Shown: positions 55,869 through 64,000 of the stretch, in pieces
How the letters are laid out: each line of letters begins with the position of its first letter
Numbering within the stretch: position 1 is the stretch's first letter
Assembly: GCA_943788005.1 (NCBI GenBank)
Contig: CALSOP010000002.1
Location: 124,001-188,000 of the forward strand
Direction of reading: 5' to 3'
Source of the DNA: an uncultured Gammaproteobacteria bacterium
GTDB taxonomy: Bacteria; Pseudomonadota; Gammaproteobacteria; Eutrophobiales; Eutrophobiaceae
DNA length: 64,000 nucleotides
Notes under the pieces: generated by a model
The model's database searches: none
The model's input: only the letters and a program-made list of their open reading frames with translations
What the model was told of the DNA's origin: nothing
Made by a program: the position numbers and the translations under genes

Positions 55869-56816
55869 TTAGTTGGCTGCGATCTGATCGGCTTGCGCAA
55901 TCACATTGCGCGCCATACGCTCGGAAGCGATATCGATCATCTTGCCATCTAATTGTGCCGCGCCCTTACCGGCCTTAGCCGCTTCTTCAAGTGCTTCCAG
56001 TACACGACGTGCACGCGTCACTTCTGCGTCAGGTGGCGACATTACTTCATTTGCCAATTCAATTTGCGATGGGTGTATTGCCCATTTACCTTCATAACCC
56101 AGAGCAGCAACACGACGCGCTGCTTCTCTAAAGGCATCGGCATCACTAAAATCACCAAACGGTCCATCTATTGCGCGTAAACCATAAGCACGACAGGCGG
56201 TCAGCATTTGCACCTGTGCGGCATGCCATTGGTCAATCTCAACACCTTTACAAGCATAGTCCGGGTTTAAACCACCAATCACCGTAGTACGTGAACGAAG
56301 GCTTGCAGCATAATCTGCTACACCAAAGTGGAATGCTTCAAGTCGCGGGCTTGCCTGAGCAATGGTGAAAACATTTGCGCCACCAAGTGCGGTTTCAATC
56401 AGACATTCAAGGCCGATTTTTTTCTTCAAACCCATTGCGGTTTCGATTTGGGTGACCATCATATCAATGGCATAAACATCTTCTGCGGTACCGACTTTCG
56501 GAATCAGAATGGTATCCAGATTGTTGCCGGCTTGTTCGAGAATATCGACAACGTCGCGATACATATAATGTGTATCCAGACCGTTGATTCGAACTGACAT
56601 GGTTTTGTTGCCCCAATCGATATCATTTAGACCTTCAATAATATTTTTTCGTGCTTGTTCCTTGTCGTCTGGAACAACAGCATCTTCACAATCGAGAAAT
56701 ATATAATCGGCGTCGCTCTTGGCGGCCTTTTCGAACATACCTGGATTGGATCCAGGTACGGCTAACTCACTACGTTGTAGACGCGCACGCGCCTGCTCAT
56801 ACTGTGTAAAACTCAT
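55869..56816 (-). CDS. mclA: Malyl-CoA lyase
   Basis: About 315 residues. Splits malyl-CoA to glyoxylate and acetyl-CoA. CitE-like TIM barrel: RSELAVPGSNPGMFEKAAKS, the metal-site DYIFLDCEDAVVPDDKEQAR, IPKVGTAEDVYAID, GLECLIETALGGANVF and GKWAIHPSQIELAN. Start chosen at ATG 56816, since GGAGGG precedes it; the longer reading adds ten residues. A 41-bp gap leads to mtkA. Confidence 0.93.
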   Translation of the reverse strand: MSFTQYEQARARLQRSELAVPGSNPGMFEKAAKSDADYIFLDCEDAVVPDDKEQARKNIIEGLNDIDWGNKTMSVRINGLDTHYMYRDVVDILEQAGNNLDTILIPKVGTAEDVYAIDMMVTQIETAMGLKKKIGLECLIETALGGANVFTIAQASPRLEAFHFGVADYAASLRSRTTVIGGLNPDYACKGVEIDQWHAAQVQMLTACRAYGLRAIDGPFGDFSDADAFREAARRVAALGYEGKWAIHPSQIELANEVMSPPDAEVTRARRVLEALEEAAKAGKGAAQLDGKMIDIASERMARNVIAQADQIAAN

Positions 56817-56896
56817 ACTATTTACCCTCCGTTTTACTAACAACAACGAATTGCATTAGCAAAAACTTATATAAACACCATCATTTAATTACAGAA

Positions 56897-56925
56897 TTTC
56901 CAGTATCAAATACTGGAATTTTTTA
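56897..56925 (+). terminator. Hairpin with T run between sgaA and mclA (plus-strand sense)
   Basis: TTCCAGTAT and ATACTGGAA pair perfectly around CAA followed by six T on the plus strand. There is no plus-strand gene to terminate here; the hairpin may block antisense transcription or act in the minus-strand RNA. Confidence 0.55.
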
Positions 56926-56929
56926 TAGG

Positions 56930-56955
56930 AAAAAAAGGCGGGCTAAACGCCCGCC
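56930..56955 (-). terminator. Terminator after sgaA
   Basis: On the minus strand GGCGGGC and GCCCGCC pair around a 5-base loop and are followed by seven T. It separates sgaA from mclA and would reduce read-through into the rest of the cluster. Confidence 0.85.
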
Positions 56956-56973
56956 ATTAAAGCTTGCTTATTA

Positions 56974-58158
56974 TTATTGTTGTATTCTTGGTTTAGCAGT
57001 TGAACGCAAGTATTCCTGCGCTGCTGCAACACCACTACCCAATTCAATCGGGTAGCCCAGATCTTTCATGGTCATTTCTGCACCATTGATCGGGGTTAAA
57101 ACCATCAGCTCATTCATATCACCAAGGTGGCCTATACGAAATGCTTTACCGGCAATCTTGGTAAGACTGATTGAAAGCGCCAGGTTGTAATAGTTGTAGG
57201 CATGACGAACAACTTCATTGCCATCAAAGCCTTCTGGGACTTTAACAGCGGTAACAGTATCGGAATACCATTTGTCATCGTTCGCAATTGGTCGCATTCC
57301 CCAAGCGCTGACTGCAGCGCGAACTGCATTAGCCATACGATTATGACGTGCAAAGACATCATCCAGGCCTTCTTCGAATAGCATGTTCAGCGATTCGCGT
57401 AAGCCACGGAGTAAATTCATAGGCGGTGTGTAAGGGAAGTAACCGAGGTCATTCGTTTTGATTTGGTCATTCCAGTCAAAAAATGTCTTTGGCAAGGTTG
57501 AACCTTCGCGACACGCTAATGCTTTTTCACTGGCACAAACAATACCGAGACCCGTAGGCAACATAAAACCTTTTTGTGAACCAGAGACACAGATATCTAC
57601 GCCCCATTCGTCCATACGAAAATCGATTGAACCAACAGAACTTACACCATCAACGAATAACAATGCTGGATGGTCGCAAGCGTCTAATGCCTTGCGTACA
57701 CCGGCGATATCAGAAGCAACGCCGGTTGCTGTTTCGTTTTGAGTTGCGAAGACCGCTTTGATTTCGTGATTTTTATCAGCAGCCAGAACTTCTGCATACT
57801 TTTCGACAGGAACGCCGTCACCCCATTCTTCTTCTAAGTGCTGAACGTCCAGCCCCCAACGTTGGCAAAGGTCGACCCAAAGGAATGAGAAGTGGCCAAA
57901 ACTGGACATTAATACCTTATCACCGGCATTCAATGTATTTGATACTGCTGATTCCCAACCACCGGTACCCGATGCGGGGAAAATAAAGACACGACCATTT
58001 TTGGTCTTGAAGACTTTTTTCATGTCTTCATATAGTGGTTTGGTGAATCCAGGCAAGTCCATGGCGCGCATGTCTTCCTGCTCATGGTTCATTGCATTCT
58101 GAATACGGCGCGGCACCGTTGTTGGGCCAGGGATAAATAAAAAATTACGTCCAGGCAT
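56974..58158 (-). CDS. sgaA: Serine-glyoxylate aminotransferase
   Basis: 394 residues. Transfers the amino group of serine to glyoxylate, giving hydroxypyruvate and glycine. Class V PLP enzyme: MPGRNFLFIPGPTTVPRRIQ, IFPASGTGGWESAVSNTL, FVDGVSSVGSIDFRMDEWG, and the PLP lysine in SGSQKGFMLPTGLG. Canonical serine-cycle Sga by length and motifs. First gene of the cluster, with its own terminator downstream. Confidence 0.95.
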   Translation of the reverse strand: MPGRNFLFIPGPTTVPRRIQNAMNHEQEDMRAMDLPGFTKPLYEDMKKVFKTKNGRVFIFPASGTGGWESAVSNTLNAGDKVLMSSFGHFSFLWVDLCQRWGLDVQHLEEEWGDGVPVEKYAEVLAADKNHEIKAVFATQNETATGVASDIAGVRKALDACDHPALLFVDGVSSVGSIDFRMDEWGVDICVSGSQKGFMLPTGLGIVCASEKALACREGSTLPKTFFDWNDQIKTNDLGYFPYTPPMNLLRGLRESLNMLFEEGLDDVFARHNRMANAVRAAVSAWGMRPIANDDKWYSDTVTAVKVPEGFDGNEVVRHAYNYYNLALSISLTKIAGKAFRIGHLGDMNELMVLTPINGAEMTMKDLGYPIELGSGVAAAQEYLRSTAKPRIQQ

Positions 58159-58448
58159 GCTATACCCTCCAAAGTTATGAAAAAAATGTCTTTTACAAAT
58201 AAAAAAGGGATCTCCGCTTTTTTATTTTAAATTCTCTAGTTTCAGGAGCTTTCGCTAAGACATCTCTTCAGCGGTGAGCGCTTGTACCAATTCTTATTAT
58301 TTTATTATTTTTAACGCAATGAGCAACGAGTGCTGGATTGCGGCGATTGGTAGCAAGCGATGCAGTCTAACTAATAAACAAGGGTCAAATCAATGTTTTG
58401 AGGGATTTTAATGTTTTCGTCAAATTTTAGTCACGCTCGAGCAGAACG

Positions 58449-59627
58449 TTATGAGGCCTGATCCAGATCATTTATCAAGTCAATGGCGCCTTCAAGGCCA
58501 ACTGAAAGGCGAATTAAACTCGGTTTGATACCAGCTTTAGCAGCCTGTTCATCAGTCAGTCTATGGTGCGTCGTCGTACGCGGATGTGTAATCGTACTCT
58601 TGGTATCACCCAAATTAGCGGTAATAGAGAGCAGCTTGATCGAGTCGATAAAATTCCAGGCTGCCTCTTGCCCGCCCTTCACTTCAAAACTGACAATCCC
58701 GCCTGCGCCCGATTGCTGCTGTTTTGCCAGCGCATATTGAGGATGCGACTCAAGCCCTGGATAATATACTTTCTCGACAAATTTCTGACTTTCCAACCAC
58801 TCAGCGATCTTCTGCGCATTTTGGCAATGTGCCCGCATTCTTATCGATAATGTCTCCAATCCTTTCAGAAACACCCAAGCGTTGAATGGACTCATGGTCA
58901 CACCACCAGTACGCAAGATGGGAAATATATGCTCTTTAAGTAAAGAGTCACTACCCACGATAGCCCCTCCTACACAACGACCTTGGCCATCAAGATATTT
59001 TGTTGCTGAGTGAATAACGATATCTGCACCGAGTTTTAGTGGTAATTGTAAAACAGGTGTACAAAAACAATTGTCGACAATCAGGAGCTTTTCATCATTG
59101 TGAGCAATTTCGGCCAATTTTGTAATATCGGCAATTTCAGTGAGTGGATTAGAGGGTGTTTCCAAAAAAAGTAGCTTTGTTTCCGGTTTTATCGCATTTT
59201 TCCATGCTTCATAGTCGGTCAAATCGACAAAAGTGGTCGTTATTCCATATCGCGGCAATATGTTTGATAACAGATTAACTGTTGTACCAAAAATACTGCG
59301 TGATGAAACAATATGATCACCCGCCTTCAGCAAGCCTAAAAATGTAGATAATATTGCGCTCATGCCCGATGAAGTGGCTATACAACTTTCACCACATTCG
59401 AGCGCAGCCAGTCTCTGTTCAAATGTGCGCACGGTGGGATTGGTAAACCGCGAGTAGATATTTCCCGGGCTATCACCCGCAAAGCGAGCGGCAGCCTCAG
59501 CTGCATTGGCAAACACATAGCTCGAACTGGCAAATATCAATTCACTATGTTCACCTTCATGGCTCCGGACCTGTCCAGCACGGACAGCAAGCGTTTCAGC
59601 GCTGAGTTGTTTTGTATCGTCTGTCAT
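58449..59627 (-). CDS. metZ: O-succinylhomoserine sulfhydrylase
   Basis: 392 residues. Makes homocysteine from O-succinylhomoserine and sulfide. PLP gamma-family fold: NIYSRFTNPTVRTFEQRLAA, SGMSAILSTFLGLL, the lysine motif HSATKYLDGQGRCVGGAIV, and SVGLEGAIDLINDL at the end. The GQGRCVGGA context is that of MetZ. A 290-bp gap separates it from sgaA; that gap holds no gene. Confidence 0.92.
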   Translation of the reverse strand: MTDDTKQLSAETLAVRAGQVRSHEGEHSELIFASSSYVFANAAEAAARFAGDSPGNIYSRFTNPTVRTFEQRLAALECGESCIATSSGMSAILSTFLGLLKAGDHIVSSRSIFGTTVNLLSNILPRYGITTTFVDLTDYEAWKNAIKPETKLLFLETPSNPLTEIADITKLAEIAHNDEKLLIVDNCFCTPVLQLPLKLGADIVIHSATKYLDGQGRCVGGAIVGSDSLLKEHIFPILRTGGVTMSPFNAWVFLKGLETLSIRMRAHCQNAQKIAEWLESQKFVEKVYYPGLESHPQYALAKQQQSGAGGIVSFEVKGGQEAAWNFIDSIKLLSITANLGDTKSTITHPRTTTHHRLTDEQAAKAGIKPSLIRLSVGLEGAIDLINDLDQAS

Positions 59628-59727
59628 ATTGGCATCCTCAATAGTAATAATTAGAGCTTTGCAGAGTCAGCCTGGAATAAGTATTACTGAAGTGAACGTG
59701 GGGTAGTGAAGCCGTCGCTTCGGACTC

Positions 59728-59785
59728 CTCGGCTCTAGCTCCTGCTTCGCCCTACCTCCTGCATCCATGCAGTCGTGTCCTCGCG
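59728..59785 (-). repeat. Dispersed palindromic repeat, copy C
   Basis: Read on the minus strand: GAGGACACGACTGCATGGAT, then GCAGGAGGTAGGGCGAAGCA and GGAGCTAGAGC. The CTGCATGGATGCAG core and the GCGAAGCAGGAG tail align with copy A (27484-27525). Confidence 0.6.
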
Positions 59786-59789
59786 ACAT

Positions 59790-59826
59790 AAAAAAAACCC
59801 GCGTTCAGCTTCAGCTAAAGCAGGTT
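59790..59826 (-). terminator. Terminator-like hairpin upstream of metZ
   Basis: On the minus strand an interrupted stem AACC-GC-TTAGC / GCT-AA-GC-GGTT around TGAA is followed by at least seven T. It lies about 165 bp before the metZ start. It either ends antisense transcription from the icd side or lies within a metZ leader. Confidence 0.6.
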
Positions 59827-60013
59827 GTCTCTTTAGCGGTATTTTTATTGCGCCCGCAAGCTGATTTCAAATCGGCGCATGTATAGAAAATAGTGAATTT
59901 CTCTTCCCATGTCAAATACTTAAAGTCTCTTTCTACCAGTAAGTATAGCGGTTAAAATAAGGTCTATTATATAGAGATGTTAAATAATATTATTTTTACA
60001 GGGAGAAAGTATT

Positions 60014-61309
60014 TTGGCCGCATCTAAAAAAGCCCCTAGTGGTGGCAAAAAGATTTCAATTAAGAATGGTAGGTTAAATGTACCGGATACTCCTGTTATT
60101 CCTTATATAGAAGGCGATGGTATTGGGCCCGATGTCTGGCAAGCCTCACAACGTGTATTGGACGCTGCTGTAAAAAAAACCTATGGCGGTAAAAAAGAAA
60201 TTAAATGGCTTGAGGTTTATGCTGGCGAAAAGGCGAATAAACTAACCGGTAGCTGGCTGCCTGATGAAACCATCGATACTTGTCGCGAGTTCCTGGTTGC
60301 CATTAAAGGCCCCTTAACAACACCGATAGGTGGTGGCATTAGCTCCTTAAATGTCGCACTGAGACAAATCCTGGATCTGTATGTGTGTCTACGTCCGGTA
60401 CGTTGGTATAAAGGTGTCCCCTCCCCAGTCAGACATCCCGAACTAATCGATATGGTGATCTTCCGCGAGAATACAGAAGATATCTACACCGGGATTGAGT
60501 TTGAGCAAGGCAGTGAAGAGAATAAAAAGTTTCTCGATATGTTTAAAGAAGCTTTTCCTAATTATTATCAAAAGATTCGATTCCCGAACACCTGCGGTAT
60601 TGGCATAAAACCAATATCACAAGAAGGCACCGCACGTCTGGTCCGTGCAGCTATTAAATACGCGCTAGCAAACAAACGTAAAAGCGTTACCTTTGTGCAT
60701 AAAGGTAACATCATGAAATTTACCGAAGGCGCGTTTCGAAACTGGGGTTATGAACTGGCGGAAACCGAATTTGCGAATGAAACCTATAGTTGGGATATTT
60801 GGGAACGTACCCGTGCTGTAAAAGGTATGCAGGCCGCACAAGATGAAATGGCTCAGGCTGAAAAAGATGGCAAGGTTTTGATCAAAGATGCGATAGCCGA
60901 TATTACCTTGCAACAAGTATTAACTCGCCCTGAAGATTTTGAAGTTATCGCAACCATGAATCTAAATGGCGATTATTTATCAGATGCATTGGCGGCTCAG
61001 GTAGGTGGGATTGGTATCGCACCGGGTGGCAATATTAATTACGACACTGGCCATGCAATTTTTGAAGCAACTCACGGCACCGCACCAAAGTATGCTGGTC
61101 AGGATAAAGTAAATCCGGGATCACTTTTATTGTCTGGTGAGATGATGCTGCGTTACCTTGGTTGGACTGAAGCAGCAGATCGAGTGATCGAAGCAATGGA
61201 TAAGACCATTGCCAATAAAACGGTTACCTATGACTTTGCCCGTCTGATGGACCGTGCAACAGAGGTTAAATGTAGCGAATTTGCAGACGCATTAATCTCA
61301 AACCTGTGA
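60014..61309 (+). CDS. icd: NADP-dependent isocitrate dehydrogenase
   Basis: 431 residues, start TTG at 60014 with GGGAGA ten bases upstream; no nearer ATG exists in frame. [13 protein letters not shown] and the isocitrate site [13 protein letters not shown], whose serine is the AceK phosphorylation site in E. coli Icd. [21 protein letters not shown] and the NADP-binding region follow. aceK is 24 bp downstream, so the target and its kinase/phosphatase are co-transcribed. Confidence 0.95.
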   Translation: MAASKKAPSGGKKISIKNGRLNVPDTPVIPYIEGDGIGPDVWQASQRVLDAAVKKTYGGKKEIKWLEVYAGEKANKLTGSWLPDETIDTCREFLVAIKGPLTTPIGGGISSLNVALRQILDLYVCLRPVRWYKGVPSPVRHPELIDMVIFRENTEDIYTGIEFEQGSEENKKFLDMFKEAFPNYYQKIRFPNTCGIGIKPISQEGTARLVRAAIKYALANKRKSVTFVHKGNIMKFTEGAFRNWGYELAETEFANETYSWDIWERTRAVKGMQAAQDEMAQAEKDGKVLIKDAIADITLQQVLTRPEDFEVIATMNLNGDYLSDALAAQVGGIGIAPGGNINYDTGHAIFEATHGTAPKYAGQDKVNPGSLLLSGEMMLRYLGWTEAADRVIEAMDKTIANKTVTYDFARLMDRATEVKCSEFADALISNL

Positions 61310-61333
61310 TGTGTTGAAACTTAGATAAAGACC

Positions 61334-63061
61334 ATGTCAGATAAAGAGCTGATTGCAGAATGCTCGCAGATTATCTACGACGGCTTTATTCGTTATAACA
61401 ATCACTTTCATCGCATGACAAGACGTGCTCGCACACGTTTTGAACAGCGCGATTGGAAAGGACACCAACAGGATATCGTCGACCGTGTTGACCTCTATGA
61501 AAAATCAATTCGACGCATCGCGCTTGCACTTCGCAAAACACTCGATGAACGCGTTACTGATAAAGAACTCTGGCACAAAGTAAGAAGCTACTTTGGCGAA
61601 CGCCTGGATCAGGTGCCTGATAATGATTTTATTAAAACCTTCTTTAACTCAACCACTCGACGCATATTTGATACGGAAGGCGTTGATCAAGGAATAGAGT
61701 TCACTTCTTCCAGTCCATCAGATGATCTGCATCTGATAATGTCACTCAACATCAGGCGTTACCCTTACTGGGTTTCCCTGCAACGCATCTTCGAAACTAT
61801 TCTTGATGACTTTTCTTTTCGAATTCCCTATGACGATATCAGTCGTAATGCCAAACGCATTGAGAAGATAATAAGCACCGACACTAAATTAAAGTTTAGT
61901 AAAAATGTCGAGTACATTAGGTTTGAATTTATCGATTCATTTTTTTATCAAGCAGCGCGCGCTTATTTAGTTGGTAAATTAATACTCAGTGAAGGCGAAA
62001 CGCCTATTGTTATCGCTTTTAAAAATGAAGACAGTGGCATCATGGTTGATGCTGTTTTTCTTAGTGAGAAAGAAATTAGTTTAATCTTTGGCTATACACG
62101 CTCATATTACTTTGCTGACCCTAACTCTGTAATAGGTGCCGTTCATTTTCTTAAATCAATACTTCCTAAAAAACCAATTGATGAGTTATACACAGTACTT
62201 GGCCGTTTACGACAGGGGAAGACTGAACGTCACAGGACATTTACCACACACTTAAGTAACACCAGAGATAAATTTGTACATGCGGAAGGTGATACTGGAC
62301 TTGTCATGATTGTATTTACATTACCATCGTACAATCTGGTTTTTAAAATTATTCGCGACAAGTTTGGTTACCCAAAAACTGTTTCACGTGATGAGGTTAT
62401 TGGTAAATACAAACTTGTATCAAAGCATGATAGAGCTGGCAGATTGATTGACACACAAGAGTTTCTAAATCTTAAATTTCCTATTAATCGATTCTCTAGA
62501 GATCTCCTGGTTGAGTTGCTCGAAGGCGCCTCAGAAAGCGTACGCATGGAAGGCAAGAACCTGCTCTTGAAAAGAGTCTATACAGAACGGCGTGTACGAC
62601 CATTAAACCTCTACATCAATGAAGTTGCAGAAGAAGAAGCTATCGCCGCAGTAGTTGATTACGGCCAAACGATTAAAGACCTGGCGCAAACGAATATTTT
62701 CACTGGTGATCTGCTTTTAAAAAATTTTGGCGTTACACAACATAAACGCGTTATTTTCTACGATTATGATGAGGTGTCATTGGTAACTGAATGTAACTTT
62801 CGTGAGATACCTGAAGCTAGTGACTTTGATGATGAGATGCTGGCAGACACCTGGTACTACGTTGGCGCAAACGATATATTTCCTGAAGAGTTTATTAAAT
62901 TTTTATCCATGAATGAAAAGCTTAAAATAGAATTCATGAATCATCATCAGGATTTATTAACCGCTCAATACTGGCGTAAGGTAAAACAGCATCATATTAG
63001 TGGAGAGGTTTCATTAGTTGTTCCCTACACCTCTACTACCGCAACACTTAAGGAAAAATAG
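61334..63061 (+). CDS. aceK: Isocitrate dehydrogenase kinase/phosphatase
   Basis: 575 residues. Bifunctional enzyme that phosphorylates and dephosphorylates Icd, steering isocitrate between the TCA cycle and glyoxylate. ATP-binding segment LVMIVFTLPSYNLVFKIIRD followed by KFGYPKTVSRDEVIGKY with the conserved lysine, and the catalytic aspartates in NIFTGDLLLKNFGVTQHKRV and FYDYDEVSLVTECNFREIP. Full length. No aceA/aceB in this window. Confidence 0.95.
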   Translation: MSDKELIAECSQIIYDGFIRYNNHFHRMTRRARTRFEQRDWKGHQQDIVDRVDLYEKSIRRIALALRKTLDERVTDKELWHKVRSYFGERLDQVPDNDFIKTFFNSTTRRIFDTEGVDQGIEFTSSSPSDDLHLIMSLNIRRYPYWVSLQRIFETILDDFSFRIPYDDISRNAKRIEKIISTDTKLKFSKNVEYIRFEFIDSFFYQAARAYLVGKLILSEGETPIVIAFKNEDSGIMVDAVFLSEKEISLIFGYTRSYYFADPNSVIGAVHFLKSILPKKPIDELYTVLGRLRQGKTERHRTFTTHLSNTRDKFVHAEGDTGLVMIVFTLPSYNLVFKIIRDKFGYPKTVSRDEVIGKYKLVSKHDRAGRLIDTQEFLNLKFPINRFSRDLLVELLEGASESVRMEGKNLLLKRVYTERRVRPLNLYINEVAEEEAIAAVVDYGQTIKDLAQTNIFTGDLLLKNFGVTQHKRVIFYDYDEVSLVTECNFREIPEASDFDDEMLADTWYYVGANDIFPEEFIKFLSMNEKLKIEFMNHHQDLLTAQYWRKVKQHHISGEVSLVVPYTSTTATLKEK

Positions 63062-63070
63062 ACTAGTGCC

Positions 63071-63715
63071 TTATTCTTCTATTTTTATACCATGCTTTTC
63101 AATAACTGATTTAAGGAATTTATTTCGAACATAAACTTCATCGCACTCTGAGAACACACGATTTATATAAACAGAAATAACAAACATTATAAATGCGTAT
63201 ATAAGAACAATCCCGCCGAGAAACGAATGATATTTATCCCCTTGTGCTACTAGCATCAAGCATTGAGGTATTATCGCTGGCACTGAAAAACTCAAATAAA
63301 CTGTTTTACTTGCGGAATAAGTAATGATCGAACCCGCAATTAAAGTTGCAATGAATAATAAGAGGATCCCATGATGCAGAATATTCTCGAGCAAAGGAAG
63401 TGCTCCCTCAGGTATGAATATAAAACCCGTAAGCCCCCACATTGTCCCTGATATTGCTGAGGTAATTAAAAAAACCATCATCCAAACATCGATGTTTTTC
63501 TCGTGGTCACTATTATTAAATTTCCAGGTAACAAAAAACCGTGCTGATGTAAATATCGTAAAAATGATGAACCAAGTATTTAAAACCGTGTCAGGAGTAA
63601 TACCTTTAAATAACCAAAAAGCCATAACAGCACCGAAATATGTTGCTGTATAGGAAAAATAAGACTGATCGTAAAGTCGCTGTATTTGATTCTTATTTAT
63701 TATCATAATGGTCAA
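63071..63715 (-). CDS. Membrane protein, unknown
   Basis: 214 residues, about six hydrophobic helices (TYFGAVMAFWLFKGI, TWFIIFTIFTSARFFVTW, MMVFLITSAISGTMWGLTGF, LLLFIATLIAGSIITYS, GIVLIYAFIMFVISVY). The helices resemble the sensory membrane module found before GGDEF or histidine kinase domains, but no output domain follows. Converges on aceK with a 9-bp gap. Confidence 0.55.
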   Translation of the reverse strand: MTIMIINKNQIQRLYDQSYFSYTATYFGAVMAFWLFKGITPDTVLNTWFIIFTIFTSARFFVTWKFNNSDHEKNIDVWMMVFLITSAISGTMWGLTGFIFIPEGALPLLENILHHGILLLFIATLIAGSIITYSASKTVYLSFSVPAIIPQCLMLVAQGDKYHSFLGGIVLIYAFIMFVISVYINRVFSECDEVYVRNKFLKSVIEKHGIKIEE

Positions 63716-63751
63716 TTAATATAACTTTCTATTAATAGAGTATTTTGTCTT

Positions 63752-64000
<249 letters not shown>

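Overview
The window reads as chromosomal DNA of an AT-rich methylotrophic gammaproteobacterium. The family mix (AceK, EfpL/YeiP, YgiQ, AsnS, DapB, MetZ, MtfA) is gamma-like. C1 metabolism is explicit: a lanthanide-type methanol dehydrogenase (xoxF, 6526-8493), the PQQ precursor peptide (pqqA, 47481-47555), H4MPT-linked methylene dehydrogenase (mtdB, 28474-29370), a GFA-type protein, and a serine-cycle operon (sgaA, mclA, mtkA, mtkB, hprA, ppc and a second class V aminotransferase, 58158 down to 48455). The isocitrate dehydrogenase/AceK pair (60014-63061) and acetoacetyl-CoA reductase (phaB) fit a cell that routes carbon between the TCA cycle, glyoxylate and PHB. No mxaF or methane monooxygenase is visible here.

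Layout. 0-2.6 kb: 5' part of asnS, half of mscL, the first of three identical 1501-bp IS3-type elements, and a scramblase-like remnant. 2.7-16.7 kb: a mostly intact plus-strand stretch with thiol/isomerase and hydrolase genes, LysR-xoxF, efpL, lipoprotein, ChaN-like, exonuclease, arfB, phaB, a HupE/UreJ-like membrane gene, divergent folK/folM and GFA. 16.8-20.4 kb: DUF485 followed by a block of multiply frameshifted genes (actP, tag, a nucleotidyltransferase). 20.4-21.9 kb: IS copy 2 abutting an hcp fragment. 22-40 kb: housekeeping and accessory genes, including a cytidylyltransferase/CDP-alcohol transferase pair, two near-identical csp loci, mtdB, phoU, a universal stress protein and FNR-type sites, with several decayed genes. 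40.2-41.7 kb: IS copy 3, again between unrelated gene fragments. 42-47.2 kb: transporters, a peptidase and a SpoIIE-type phosphatase. 47.5-59.6 kb: pqqA, the serine-cycle cluster and metZ. 60-64 kb: icd-aceK, a membrane protein and the 3' end of dapB.

How the genes work together. XoxF with PQQ oxidises methanol to formaldehyde in the periplasm; MtdB acts in the cytoplasmic H4MPT oxidation route; Sga, Hpr, Ppc, MtkAB and Mcl would assimilate C1 units through glycine/serine and regenerate glyoxylate. AceK control of Icd could decide whether isocitrate is oxidised or spared for glyoxylate formation. mtkB and hprA both carry frameshifts in this sequence, so either the pathway is decaying or the consensus is locally wrong.

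Most notable signals: an anti-Shine-Dalgarno segment and hairpins in the xoxF leader; an out-of-frame heptanucleotide repeat at the start of the ChaN-like gene; an orphan pqqA behind a long inverted repeat; three identical IS copies that lack target duplications and have non-matching gene halves on each side; and two class-II-like FNR promoters with the same geometry. I saw no tRNA, rRNA, CRISPR array or prophage.
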